The notes under the pieces are model-generated. The model was not told the origin of the DNA. It saw nothing but the letters and a program-made list of their open reading frames with translations, and made no database searches. DNA of 64,000 nt from Spirochaetaceae bacterium (lineage in GTDB: Bacteria > Spirochaetota > Spirochaetia > Treponematales > Treponemataceae). A program made the position numbers and the translations under genes. Location of the stretch: assembly GCA_017614995.1 (NCBI GenBank), contig JAGAAX010000014.1, positions 1 to 64,000 of the forward strand, read 5' to 3'. The number at the start of each line of letters is the position of its first letter. Position 1 is the first letter of the stretch. Shown piece after piece: positions 8,938-17,418 of the stretch.

Positions 8938-9333
8938 ATGGTAGAGATGACATCTGGTCTTTTAAGTACATATTCATACTCTTATGCATCAATGCATAAT
9001 GCAAGCGGAAAAGTAGCCATTCCTGTAAAACCATCTATGGTGATTTATTCCCAGCTGGAACATATTTCAGGATATGCAGATCCTAAAGATTCAAGCGGCA
9101 TTTCACTCAACAAAGTTTATATGCTCAACACGCTGATTGATAAAGTTTCAGCTTCAAAAGTTGAAACAACAGCGGGAAAAATTGACATAAAAGGTCTTTC
9201 AGAAAAACAGCTTGACACAATGATTTCTGATTATCAGGCTAAACTTCAGACACAGCTTAGCACAGCAAAAGCTAATCCTTATGCTGTAATTCCTGCCGGT
9301 TTAACAGGAAACGCTGTAGATTTTATGATCTAA
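8938..9333 (+). CDS. Small protein under a flagellar-type promoter, function unknown
   Basis: The 131-aa protein has no signal peptide or membrane segment and no recognised domain. The N-terminus is rich in Ser/Tyr/Ala (about 1-25); the centre (about 32-70) holds a compact predicted fold with a conserved-looking SGYADPKDSSG loop; the rest is helical and polar. A strong TAGGAGGT precedes the ATG by 5 nt, suggesting high expression. It is monocistronic between two terminators. The upstream sigma-28 promoter suggests co-expression with flagellar or chemotaxis genes, so a motility-associated role is an inference from regulation alone. Confidence 0.7.
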   Translation: MVEMTSGLLSTYSYSYASMHNASGKVAIPVKPSMVIYSQLEHISGYADPKDSSGISLNKVYMLNTLIDKVSASKVETTAGKIDIKGLSEKQLDTMISDYQAKLQTQLSTAKANPYAVIPAGLTGNAVDFMI

Positions 9334-9372
9334 GCTTATTGCAGCTAAAAATACATAAAACCTTTTTTCCAG

Positions 9373-9410
9373 CAGCCGTCGAAGCAAAATTCGGCGGCTG
9401 TTTTTATTTT
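9373..9410 (+). terminator. Rho-independent terminator
   Basis: CAGCCGTCGAA (9373-9383) pairs with TTCGGCGGCTG (9390-9400), one G-T wobble, then TTTTTATTTT. Confidence 0.9.
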
Positions 9411-9426
9411 AAAGCTTATTCTGCCA

Positions 9427-9455
9427 TTGAATTTTTCATATTAAAAAGCTATTAT
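9427..9455 (+). promoter_or_regulatory. Promoter of pckG
   Basis: TTGAAT (9427-9432), 17-nt spacer, TATTAT (9450-9455). This gives a leader of about 64 nt ending in TAGGAG before ATG 9526. Confidence 0.65.
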
Positions 9456-9525
9456 CTCTATCTGAGGATTAGTCCTTGTAGTGTAATTTTTTTCTGGCTT
9501 TTGCCGGATTTTATAGGAGTCTTAC

Positions 9526-11376
9526 ATGACACTTAATGACATTAAGAACCCAAAAATCAAAGCTTGGGTTGAAGAATGTGTAAAAATGTGTGAACCGGAC
9601 GAAGTTTACGTTTGCGACGGTTCTACAGCAGAGTATGACCGCTTGATGCAGAAATGCGTTAAAGCCGGTCTCGCAACACCACTTGCAAAGAAGCCTAACA
9701 GCTTCCTTTTCCGCTCACTTCCGTCTGATGTTGCACGCGTTGAAGGCCGCACATTCATTTCTTCAGTAAAAGAAGAAGATGCAGGTCCAACAAACCACTG
9801 GATTGACCCAAAAGAATTGAAAGCAACAATGAAAGGTCTTTACAAGGGCTGTATGCATGGCCGCACAATGTATGTAATTCCTTTCTGCATGGGACCTCTC
9901 GGTTCACCAATTTCTAAAAACGGTATCGAACTTACTGACTCAGAATACGTTGTTCTTAACATGGACATTATGACACGCGCCGGCAAAAAAGTTCTCGATG
10001 TAATCGGAACAGACGGCGAATTTGTTCCATGTCTCCACTCAGTTGGTAAACCATTGAACAACGGCGAATCAGACAACGGCATCTGGCCTTGCGCTGACGT
10101 TGAACACAAATACATCAGCCAGTTCCCAGAAGAGCACCTCATCTGGTCTTACGGTTCAGGTTACGGTGGAAACGCTCTTCTCGGCAAGAAATGTTTCGCT
10201 CTCCGCATTGCTACAGTTTTGGCACGCGAAGAAGGCTGGCTTGCTGAACACATGCTCATCCTTAAATTGACTAACCCACAGGGCGAAGTTAAATACGTTA
10301 CAGGTGCTTTCCCATCAGCATGTGGAAAGACAAACCTCGCTATGCTTATCCCGACAATTCCTGGCTGGAAAGTTGAGACAATCGGTGACGATATTGCATG
10401 GATGAAATACGGCGAAGACGGTCGTCTTTATGCTATCAACCCGGAAGCAGGTTTCTTCGGTGTTGCACCGGGAACTTCAGAAGAATCAAACAAGAACGCT
10501 CTTATTTCTGCTTCAAAGAACACAATCTTCACAAACTGTGCTCTTACAGAAGACGGCGATGTTTGGTGGGAACAGATTGGTTACCCTGCAAAGGGCAAGC
10601 TTGTTGACTGGAAAGGTCAGACACGCGACGCTCTTCCAAAAGATAAATCACCAAAAGGCGAAGAATTCGCTCACCCGAACGCACGCTTTACAGCACCTGC
10701 AAGTCAGTGTCCTTGTATCGCAAAAGAATGGGAAGATCCAAAAGGTGTACCTATTTCTGCTATTTTGTTCGGCGGCCGCCGTCCTTCAACTGTACCTCTC
10801 GTACATCAGGCACGCAACTGGAACCATGGCGTATTCCTCGGTTCTATCGTAGGTTCAGAAATCACTGCTGCTTCTACAATCAATGCTGCTGAAGTTGGAA
10901 AAATCCGCCGCGACCCGTTCGCAATTCTTCCATTCTGCGGCTACAACATGGGCGACTACTTCCAGCACTGGGTAAACGTAGGAAAAGCTGCAAAAGATCA
11001 GAACAAACTTCCAAAGATTTTCTACGTAAACTGGTTCCGCAAAGACGACAACAACAAAGATCTTCCAGGCGGATTCATGTGGCCAGGCTACGGCGACAAC
11101 TCACGCGTTCTCGCATGGATTTTCGACCGCTGCGACGGCAAAGACAATGCTGTTGAAACACCAATCGGATTTATGCCAAAAGAAGGTGCAATCAACACAG
11201 ACGGTCTTGCTGACTGCTACAAGAAAACATTGCCAGAAATTCTCAAAGTTGACAGAGAAGGCTGGTTGAAAGAAGTTAAGGATATCCGTGAAAACCATTA
11301 TCCGAAATTTGGTAAGCACTTACCAAAAGAACTTTCAGACTGTCTCGACGATCTCGAAAAGAGACTTTCTAAATAA
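9526..11376 (+). CDS. pckG: Phosphoenolpyruvate carboxykinase (GTP)
   Basis: The 616-aa enzyme interconverts oxaloacetate + GTP and PEP + CO2 + GDP. In anaerobic gut-type bacteria it often runs towards CO2 fixation. The P-loop [11 protein letters not shown] carries the GTP-class hypersensitive Cys266; GDDIAWM follows as the metal-binding kinase-2 motif; the N-terminal substrate region contains [15 protein letters not shown]. Length matches the GTP class and differs from the ATP class (about 530 aa). AGGAG precedes the ATG by 6 nt. It is monocistronic with a strong promoter and terminator. Codon use looks biased to a small codon set compared with neighbours, consistent with high expression. 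Confidence 0.97.
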   Translation: MTLNDIKNPKIKAWVEECVKMCEPDEVYVCDGSTAEYDRLMQKCVKAGLATPLAKKPNSFLFRSLPSDVARVEGRTFISSVKEEDAGPTNHWIDPKELKATMKGLYKGCMHGRTMYVIPFCMGPLGSPISKNGIELTDSEYVVLNMDIMTRAGKKVLDVIGTDGEFVPCLHSVGKPLNNGESDNGIWPCADVEHKYISQFPEEHLIWSYGSGYGGNALLGKKCFALRIATVLAREEGWLAEHMLILKLTNPQGEVKYVTGAFPSACGKTNLAMLIPTIPGWKVETIGDDIAWMKYGEDGRLYAINPEAGFFGVAPGTSEESNKNALISASKNTIFTNCALTEDGDVWWEQIGYPAKGKLVDWKGQTRDALPKDKSPKGEEFAHPNARFTAPASQCPCIAKEWEDPKGVPISAILFGGRRPSTVPLVHQARNWNHGVFLGSIVGSEITAASTINAAEVGKIRRDPFAILPFCGYNMGDYFQHWVNVGKAAKDQNKLPKIFYVNWFRKDDNNKDLPGGFMWPGYGDNSRVLAWIFDRCDGKDNAVETPIGFMPKEGAINTDGLADCYKKTLPEILKVDREGWLKEVKDIRENHYPKFGKHLPKELSDCLDDLEKRLSK

Positions 11377-11398
11377 CTTAGGCTAAGCCGCTTAAATT

Positions 11399-11429
11399 AA
11401 AGCTCCGCAAACCCTGCGGAGCTTTTTTT
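11399..11429 (+). terminator. Terminator of pckG
   Basis: AAGCTCCGCA (11400-11409) pairs perfectly with TGCGGAGCTT (11415-11424), followed by a T run to 11429. Confidence 0.92.
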
Positions 11430-11456
11430 ATGCCAGAACATGGAAGACGTTACATA

Positions 11457-11485
11457 TTGCAAAAAGTATTATCTATAGATACAAT
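11457..11485 (+). promoter_or_regulatory. Promoter of the YcxB-like gene
   Basis: TTGCAA (11457-11462), 17-nt spacer, TACAAT (11480-11485); a leader of about 29 nt carries TAGGAG upstream of ATG 11521. Confidence 0.65.
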
Positions 11486-11520
11486 GTAACAAATAAAAAG
11501 TATAGGAGAAAATCAAGTAA

Positions 11521-12045
11521 ATGGAATACGAAATTAAAGTTAATATCTCAAAAGAAGATCATTTTGCTTTTCAAAAAGAATATCTTATGAACAGTAAAAT
11601 CACTATAATTTTTTTGTCTATCTGTCTTGCGTGGTCTTTTTTTTCAATTGGACAAGATATTTATAATGACAGAAGAGATATAGTATCCTTAATTTTGAAA
11701 GATGCTATTCCTGTTATTCTTATGCTGCTTAGCTTCGTATTGTTATTTCCTCCAATATACCGTTGTTTACTTAAACATTTATACAATTCTGACAGAGCAA
11801 TACAAGAAGAACAGACGCTTCTGCTAAAAGAAGACGGTATCCACCATTCTATGCAGCGCGGCAGTTTCAATTATACGCTTGAAGATTTTAAGCGTGTAAT
11901 ATTCGGGAAAAAGATAATCGCAATTTTTGTTTCAAAACAAAAGGCTTTGCTTCTGCCCCGGCATTGTTTTTCTTCAAAAGAAGAAGAACAAGCCGTCGAA
12001 GATTTTATTAAAGCGCATTACGTAAAAGCAAAAAAAGAGAAATAG
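11521..12045 (+). CDS. YcxB-like membrane protein
   Basis: The 174-aa inner-membrane protein has two transmembrane helices (about 27-44 and 62-80) and a C-terminal cytoplasmic domain (about 95-165). The pattern LLLKEDGIHHS...YTLEDFKRVI...LLPRHCF is that of the YcxB-like family, whose biochemical role is unknown. AGGAG lies 12 nt before the ATG, a longer spacing than usual. It is single and converges on exonuclease III, whose stop is about 20 nt away, with no clear terminator between them. Confidence 0.7.
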   Translation: MEYEIKVNISKEDHFAFQKEYLMNSKITIIFLSICLAWSFFSIGQDIYNDRRDIVSLILKDAIPVILMLLSFVLLFPPIYRCLLKHLYNSDRAIQEEQTLLLKEDGIHHSMQRGSFNYTLEDFKRVIFGKKIIAIFVSKQKALLLPRHCFSSKEEEQAVEDFIKAHYVKAKKEK

Positions 12046-12066
12046 ACTTGCAAAACATCTATTGTA

Positions 12067-12828
12067 CTATTCCACATCTACGGCAATCGGGCAGTGGTCG
12101 GAACCGAGAACATCGCACATAATTACCGAAGACTTTACGCTGTCTATAAAAGACGGATTTACACACTGATAGTCGATGCGCCACCCGATGTTTTTTTCGC
12201 GGGCGTGGAAACGGTAGCTCCACCAGGTATATTGCTTAGGCTCGGCGCAGAAGTGGCGGAATGTGTCCACATAACCTGCGGCTGTAAATTTGTCCATCCA
12301 GGCGCGCTCTTCGGGCAGATAACCGGCGTTGCCTTCATTTGCTTTTGGATTTGCAAGGTCAATCGGTTTGTGCGCAATATTGTAGTCGCCGCAAAGCACG
12401 ATGTTGAAGCCGGCAGCCACAAGCTCATCACATTTTTTAAGCATTGCATCGCAAAACGCAAGCTTGTAGTCAAGCCGCGCGCCTGCGTCCTGGCTGTTCG
12501 GAAAGTACGCCGAAATAACCGCCAGTTTTCCGAATTTGGCAATTGTGACGCGCCCTTCATCGTCAAAGCGCTCGTCGCCCATCAGCTCAACACTGTCAGG
12601 TTCAGTTTTTGAAAAGATTGCAGTGCCCGAATAGCCCGCTTTTTTTGCACTTGAAAAATAGCTTTTATAAACTCCGCCCGGTGCAAGCAGTTCAGGCGAA
12701 AGCTGCCCCGGATTTGCCTTTGTTTCCTGCACACACACAACATCTGCGCCAGAGCCGAGCAGCCACTCAATAAAGCCCTTTTTCTCAACTGCGCGTATTC
12801 CGTTTACGTTCCATGATATGATTTTCAT
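12067..12828 (-). CDS. xth: Exodeoxyribonuclease III / AP endonuclease
   Basis: The 253-aa member of the ExoIII family cuts at abasic sites and removes 3' blocking groups in base-excision repair. Signature features: MKIISWNVNGIRA at the N-terminus, VCVQETKA (catalytic Glu), a central CGDYNIAH (Asp/Asn pair), WWSYR...GWRIDY and the C-terminal SDHCPI with catalytic His. AGAGGT precedes ATG 12828 by 4 nt. It is followed by nothing on the same strand. Confidence 0.95.
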   Translation of the reverse strand: MKIISWNVNGIRAVEKKGFIEWLLGSGADVVCVQETKANPGQLSPELLAPGGVYKSYFSSAKKAGYSGTAIFSKTEPDSVELMGDERFDDEGRVTIAKFGKLAVISAYFPNSQDAGARLDYKLAFCDAMLKKCDELVAAGFNIVLCGDYNIAHKPIDLANPKANEGNAGYLPEERAWMDKFTAAGYVDTFRHFCAEPKQYTWWSYRFHAREKNIGWRIDYQCVNPSFIDSVKSSVIMCDVLGSDHCPIAVDVE

Positions 12829-12856
12829 ATTTACCTCTAAGTCTGTGATTATGGAA

Positions 12857-12979
12857 ACCTCTAAAAACTTCAGTTTTTAGAGGTAACTTTGAAAATGCGA
12901 TGTTGTAAATCGCGCCATTATAGCGATTTACAACTCGGCGGCAATCTCTAAAAAGTCACCATAGTGAGTTTTTAGAGAT
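12857..12979. repeat. Cluster of three long hairpins
   Basis: Three stem-loops lie in 123 bp between two minus-strand genes. The first has a perfect 12-bp stem, ACCTCTAAAAAC (12857-12868) with GTTTTTAGAGGT (12873-12884), loop TTCA. The second has a perfect 12-bp stem, GTTGTAAATCGC (12902-12913) with 12923-12934. The third is ATCTCTAAAAA (12944-12954) with TTTTTAGAGAT (12969-12979), an inner TCAC/GTGA stem and a loop CATA. The outer two share the CTCTAAAAA core. They lie between the stop of the 62-aa gene and the xth start. Confidence 0.85.
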
Positions 12980-12983
12980 GCCC

Positions 12984-13172
12984 TTAATCCTCAGTGTCGG
13001 CAGAATCAAAGCCGAACTGTTTTTCCAAGAGCATTTCCGCATCGTCATGCCCCTGATGAACCTGATTTTCGCGGTATTTTGTCTTATCAAGCTTTTTCTT
13101 AAGCTGACGCTGCAACTGCTCCGCCGAAAGCGAAGAAATCCGCTTGATTGAATAATATTCCTTATCGTCCAT
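12984..13172 (-). CDS. Small hydrophilic protein, unknown
   Basis: The 62-aa highly charged protein has a basic, helical middle (QLQRQLKKKLDK) and an acidic C-terminus ending in ADTED. No domain is recognised. Support for a real gene is a perfect TATAAT ending six bases before the ATG, coding potential between hairpins and the promoter, and its position divergent from the RluA-type synthase gene. It lacks a Shine-Dalgarno, so it would be translated from a leaderless mRNA. Confidence 0.55.
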   Translation of the reverse strand: MDDKEYYSIKRISSLSAEQLQRQLKKKLDKTKYRENQVHQGHDDAEMLLEKQFGFDSADTED

Positions 13173-13178
13173 GTTCTT

Positions 13179-13225
13179 ATTATAGCACGAAACGACTATA
13201 AAAGTTTGCGCTAAAATGATAATAT
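13179..13225. promoter_or_regulatory. Divergent -10 elements for the 62-aa gene and RluA-type synthase
   Basis: On the minus strand TATAAT (13179-13184) ends six bases before ATG 13172. On the plus strand GATAAT/TAATAT (13218-13225) ends six to eight bases before ATG 13232. Neither gene has a Shine-Dalgarno, and the -35 elements are weak. The start codons are only 59 bp apart. Confidence 0.5.
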
Positions 13226-13231
13226 CACTGC

Positions 13232-14092
13232 ATGGAAATCGAAATTTTGTACCAGGATCAATATATAGCCGTTATCAACAAGCCGTATGGGCTTTTGTCT
13301 GTGCCCTACCCCGGCAGCAAGGCAAAAACCGCGCAGTCTATACTTGAAGAACTTCTTCGCAAGCAGGGAACAGCAAACGCAAGACACAAGCCTTTTGCCG
13401 TTCACCGCTTAGACCGCGACACAAGCGGCGTAATGATGTTTGCCTTAACCGAGCAGGCGCAAACCAAAATTATGAATAGCTGGCACAGCATGGTTACAGA
13501 ACGTCTTTACCGGGCTGTTGCCGAAAAGCCTGAAACGACCGACTTAAAAGATGAGGGCATTATTTCAGATAAACTTGCACAAAACGCGCATAAGGTCGGC
13601 TTTGTACCAAAAGAAGGTATCAAAAACAAAGACGGCAAAGCCTTTAAAACCGAAACTGCAAGAACGCATTACAAGATAATCGAAAAAGGCGCAACCCACG
13701 TTTTGTTTGAACTTTCGCTTGATACAGGAAAGAAAAACCAGATCCGCGCCCACCTTGCTTTTCATGGCTTTCCGTTAGCCGGAGACAAAGAGCACCGCGC
13801 AAAAACCGATCACTTCCACCGATTATGCCTGCACGCAAGAACACTTGAATTTGACCACCCTTTTACAGGTGAACATAAAAAATTTGAAGTGCCCGAACCC
13901 AAAGAATGGGCTGATTACGTCAAAAAAGGCGATTTTAGTCTGAAAAAGCCAGCCCACAAAGCCGAACCAAAACGAGCCGCAAAAAGCCGTCATCAGGACA
14001 GCTTAAAAGGCGTAGATTTAGGCGAAAAGCGCCTTTCCCGCAAAGACCTTGCCCACATGGATTTTATCGAAAGAGGCAAGCACCGGCGGTAA
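13232..14092 (+). CDS. RluA-family pseudouridine synthase
   Basis: The 286-aa enzyme isomerises uridine to pseudouridine in RNA. The catalytic motif HRLDRDTSGVMMFA lies at about 54-67 (catalytic Asp in RLDRDTSG), with GKKNQIRAHLA near 170 and the KRIRLHA-type region replaced by LCLHARTLEFDHP near 195-207. There is no N-terminal S4 domain, so it belongs with the short RluA/TruC-like members; the exact target site cannot be assigned. About 60 residues at the C-terminus are Lys/Arg-rich beyond the usual fold end and may help bind RNA. Confidence 0.9.
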   Translation: MEIEILYQDQYIAVINKPYGLLSVPYPGSKAKTAQSILEELLRKQGTANARHKPFAVHRLDRDTSGVMMFALTEQAQTKIMNSWHSMVTERLYRAVAEKPETTDLKDEGIISDKLAQNAHKVGFVPKEGIKNKDGKAFKTETARTHYKIIEKGATHVLFELSLDTGKKNQIRAHLAFHGFPLAGDKEHRAKTDHFHRLCLHARTLEFDHPFTGEHKKFEVPEPKEWADYVKKGDFSLKKPAHKAEPKRAAKSRHQDSLKGVDLGEKRLSRKDLAHMDFIERGKHRR

Positions 14093-14141
14093 GCACCACA
14101 CGTTGCCAGCCCACCCAAGCCGGGTGTACCTTGTTTCAGCC

Positions 14142-14834
14142 TTATTCTGCAATTAAGCCGCAAAGTTTTTCGATATGAAGCTGCATTATGTCGAGCGGCG
14201 GAACGGGACTGTTGTCTTTGTTCAAAGCAAGCGGCAGTTCTGTGCAGCCGAGAATAACTGCTTCTATTCCGTCTTTGGCTTTCATACGGTTTATAACTTC
14301 AATAAGCCTTGCGACAGATTCCGGCTTTACAATGCCATATTCAAGTTCAGTGCCTATAATCTGGTTCACTGCGGTCTTGTCTTCATCAGAAGGAACAACA
14401 ACTTTTACGCCGCGCTCTTCAACCGGCTTTTTAAGATAATCTCTTTCCATAGTGAAAATTGTTCCAAGAAGCCCGATTTTCTTGTATTTGCGTGCAACGG
14501 CGGCTTCCGCAACTGTTTCGGGAATGCTGATAAAAGGCACTGAAACTTTCGGCTTTAAGCGGTCATAGACGACATGCATGGTTGCGGCAGTCAGAGCTAC
14601 AATTTCAGCACCGCCGCGGACAAGATTATCGATTCGGTCTGCAATATAATCTGCAAGCTCGTCGAGCTTGTTGTCTTTTACAAGCTCAAGCGCCTTAAAA
14701 AGATTCAGGCTTTCAACTGCAAGTTCTGGAAAGGCGCTGCCGCCAGCTTTCTTGTTGCAAATTGTGTTGATTTCTTTGTAATAAACTAAAGTCGATTCCG
14801 GCCCTGTTCCACCGATTAAACCTATTTTTTTCAT
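14142..14834 (-). CDS. Aspartate/glutamate racemase family protein with one catalytic Cys
   Basis: The 230-aa protein has the Asp/Glu racemase fold: IGLIGGTGPEST at 4-15 and the second catalytic segment ILGCTELPL with Cys197. The first catalytic position, Cys in most racemases (PCNTAH) and Thr83 in E. coli YgeA, is Ala83 here (TAATMH at 82-87). It therefore keeps only one of the two acid/base residues. It may be a one-directional racemase, an isomerase with another substrate, or inactive. AGAGGT precedes the ATG. It lies just upstream of the phosphodiesterase gene, about 20 bp away on the same strand order. Confidence 0.82.
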   Translation of the reverse strand: MKKIGLIGGTGPESTLVYYKEINTICNKKAGGSAFPELAVESLNLFKALELVKDNKLDELADYIADRIDNLVRGGAEIVALTAATMHVVYDRLKPKVSVPFISIPETVAEAAVARKYKKIGLLGTIFTMERDYLKKPVEERGVKVVVPSDEDKTAVNQIIGTELEYGIVKPESVARLIEVINRMKAKDGIEAVILGCTELPLALNKDNSPVPPLDIMQLHIEKLCGLIAE

Positions 14835-14853
14835 ATAAAACCTCTAATTTACT

Positions 14854-15957
14854 CTAACATTTATACGCAATAAGCGGAATTATCATCTCGTCGCGGCGGA
14901 TGCCGGCATGGTGGCTCTTGAAAGGCTTGGCGTCTTTGTTCCAGAACATGGTGCGTGTGCCTGTTGCGGCGGCTACAAAATCACCGATGCCGGTCAAGTT
15001 CTTGTGAGGTTCGCCTGTGCCGAAAAGCTGACGCTCAAAAACCTGCTGTTTTGTAAAAAGCATGTAGTCATTGCCAAAATGGCGGTTGAATTCATCTGCG
15101 AACACAGCCTTGTACTCGTCTTTTACATAAAAGCTTGCGGCACGCGGCTCAATCACTGGGCGGCGGACAAGCATTTTGGCAAAGTCAGGGTAATTTTCCA
15201 CATAATAGTCGCGCGTAATGTCGTTGTGCCCATGGTCAGCCGTTACAAAAACGAGCGTGTCTTTAAGAGACTTGCAGAGTGCTTCAACTCGCCTGTTCAG
15301 ACCGCTAACACACCTATGAACAACGGCGGCGTCCGTTCCGTTTTTGTGCATATAGCGGTCGGGCTGCCCCCAATAAGCGTAGGTAAAAGTGCGTCCGCCG
15401 GACGAGCACCGCCGCTTTATTTCGCCAAACCAATCGTCCAATTTTGCAAACGGCTTCTCTCCAAACGGAAATATAATACCTGCATCTGCTCTGCCGGTTT
15501 CAATTATTTGAAGAGCTATATTCTTAAATGGAAAATACTTACGCACAACATTATAAGAAGCCGCCGGCGTTTCTGTGCCGGTCAAATTGTTGGTAAAACA
15601 AGTTACTGATTTATCTTCCTGCTCAAAGTAGACATCCCAGCCGAGCCAGCCATGCTCTATAGGCGACAAGCCCGAAAGCATTGTTGTTGTGCTTGCGGTT
15701 GTAGTCGGCGGAAAAACAGACGAATATTCGCACAGAAGGTTCCGGCGCAAAAAAGCATCGGGCGCAAGGTGTTTCTGCAAAATGTTTACGCCAAGCCCGT
15801 CAAGCAGAAGCACAACAACATGCTTAAAATTGCCTTCAAGCAGTTTGTCAGCCAAAGGCAGCGTCGGGTGCTTCACTTTAACACCGTAATGATTCAATAT
15901 TGAACACGAAAAGTTAAGAATACTGTTCTCATAATCTGGAAAACAAGGTTCATTCAT
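14854..15957 (-). CDS. Alkaline-phosphatase-fold phosphodiesterase (PF01663 type)
   Basis: The 367-aa protein belongs to the type I phosphodiesterase/nucleotide pyrophosphatase superfamily. VVVLLLDGLG near 47-56 supplies the first metal Asp; FPPTTTASTTT near 81-91 carries the nucleophile Thr; VTADHGHND near 240 and a late SHHAG supply further metal ligands. No signal peptide is visible, so it is probably cytoplasmic. Its start lies inside the end of the MATE gene (8-nt overlap), with GGAG 7 nt upstream, so both are one operon. The substrate is unknown. Confidence 0.85.
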   Translation of the reverse strand: MNEPCFPDYENSILNFSCSILNHYGVKVKHPTLPLADKLLEGNFKHVVVLLLDGLGVNILQKHLAPDAFLRRNLLCEYSSVFPPTTTASTTTMLSGLSPIEHGWLGWDVYFEQEDKSVTCFTNNLTGTETPAASYNVVRKYFPFKNIALQIIETGRADAGIIFPFGEKPFAKLDDWFGEIKRRCSSGGRTFTYAYWGQPDRYMHKNGTDAAVVHRCVSGLNRRVEALCKSLKDTLVFVTADHGHNDITRDYYVENYPDFAKMLVRRPVIEPRAASFYVKDEYKAVFADEFNRHFGNDYMLFTKQQVFERQLFGTGEPHKNLTGIGDFVAAATGTRTMFWNKDAKPFKSHHAGIRRDEMIIPLIAYKC

Positions 15958-17305
15958 ATTTTTGCTCCAATTGCCTATTATAATAGAGGAAGAAAAACAA
16001 ATTTGCTATGCTTGTAAGCGTCCAGCTTATCGGGTAGCTTACAAAAATCGTAAAAGGCGAATGAAACGCCGCAATCTGAAAAATTACAGAAATCCAGAAA
16101 ACGCGGAATACGCAGCAGCCGAGCATTATTGAGACAACCGGCATAACAGAATGCCCGATACCGCGGATAGAATTGCCGAGACAGTGCATTATTCCGCATA
16201 TAAAAATTGTAGGATAAGTAACCGCCATTCTGATTCTTCCGGCTTCGATAACGTCCGGGTTTGTGGCGTAAATGCCTAAAAGCTGCCGCCCGAATACTAA
16301 GAACAGGAAGCCGAACAGCAGCCCCGTAAACGCCGAGCAGAGCGTAGAAATCCACACTTCTTTGCGGATGCGGCTAAAATTGCCTGCGCCCATGTTCTGT
16401 GAGCAGAAAGTCAGCGTACCGGCTGTAAAGCCGTTCATCATCTGGTAGAGAAAATCTTCAATGCTGCATGCCGCGGCGTTGCCGGCTATAAGCGCTGTGC
16501 CGAATAAATTGATAGAAGACTGAATCTGCACGTTTGAAACCGAAAACATTACACCCTGAAAGCCAGCCGGCAGCCCAATCTTTATAATTTCGATAAAACT
16601 TTCGCGGTCAAGCTCAAGCTTCTTAAAGTCAAAGTGAAATGCACCGGTTTCGCGCACTAAAAGCACAATCACAAAAACGGCGGAATAAACTTGAGAAATT
16701 ACAGTCGCAAGCGCAACTCCGGCGACATTCAGTTTAAAGCCGATGACAAACACAAGGTTTAAAAGCAGATTAATGATACCGGCGCTCAGCAGAATGTAGA
16801 GCGGTCTCTGTGTGTCGCCTTTTGCGCGTAACAGTGCGCTGCCAAAGTTGTACACCATTGTTGCCGTAATGCCCGAAAAATAGATTTTTAGATAAAGCGC
16901 AGAGAGTGGCAGCACTTCGTCGATAGAGTGCATCCAAATCAGAATCTGCTTTGAGAGCGCAAGCCCGAGCAGAGTTATGCACAAGCCGCTTATTATAGAA
17001 AGCACAATTGAAGTGTGAACCGTCTTTTGAATTTTGGCGGCGTTTTTTGCGCCAAAATATCTTGCGGCAATTACGTTTGTTCCAATTGAAAGCCCGATGA
17101 AAAGATTTATAAGCAGATTGATGAGCGAAGTGCATGAGCCGACTGCCGCAAGCGAAGTTTCGCCTGCAAAGCGGCCGACAACCGCGACGTCAGCAGCGTT
17201 AAACAAAAGCTGAAGCATATTTGAACATATAACGGGAATTGAAAACTTTAAAAGCCCGGCTAAAATTGAGCCATGCGTCATGTCAATCTGATTTTTACTG
17301 CTCAT
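15950..17305 (-). CDS. MATE-family multidrug/toxin efflux transporter
   Basis: The 451-aa integral membrane protein has about twelve predicted helices and the two-fold MATE pattern: ILAGLLKFSIPVICSNMLQLLFNAADVAVVGRF at the start, and a second half opening with the FIEIIKIGLPAGFQG segment. It exports cations or drugs by Na+ or H+ antiport, by family. I prefer ATG 17305 over the GTG at 17311 because AAGG lies just upstream. A TATAAT at about 17326-17331 on this strand gives a short leader. Confidence 0.92.
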   Translation of the reverse strand: MSSKNQIDMTHGSILAGLLKFSIPVICSNMLQLLFNAADVAVVGRFAGETSLAAVGSCTSLINLLINLFIGLSIGTNVIAARYFGAKNAAKIQKTVHTSIVLSIISGLCITLLGLALSKQILIWMHSIDEVLPLSALYLKIYFSGITATMVYNFGSALLRAKGDTQRPLYILLSAGIINLLLNLVFVIGFKLNVAGVALATVISQVYSAVFVIVLLVRETGAFHFDFKKLELDRESFIEIIKIGLPAGFQGVMFSVSNVQIQSSINLFGTALIAGNAAACSIEDFLYQMMNGFTAGTLTFCSQNMGAGNFSRIRKEVWISTLCSAFTGLLFGFLFLVFGRQLLGIYATNPDVIEAGRIRMAVTYPTIFICGIMHCLGNSIRGIGHSVMPVVSIMLGCCVFRVFWISVIFQIAAFHSPFTIFVSYPISWTLTSIANLFFFLYYNRQLEQKYE

Positions 17306-17418
17306 CTGCACCTTCTTGTGCGCATTATAGCGAACTTGCCGAATACATGGAATAAACTAGCGCTTTAAACCAGCGCTTTATTTCACTTTGAATAAACTTG
17401 TGCTAAGCTTTAGACAAC

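Noticed and set aside
9339-9536. 65-aa plus-strand open frame after the 131-aa gene
   Set aside because: It runs through a strong terminator and the pckG promoter and overlaps the pckG start; no ribosome site.
14908-15609. 233-aa plus-strand open frame
   Set aside because: Antisense to the phosphodiesterase gene, which has clear catalytic motifs.
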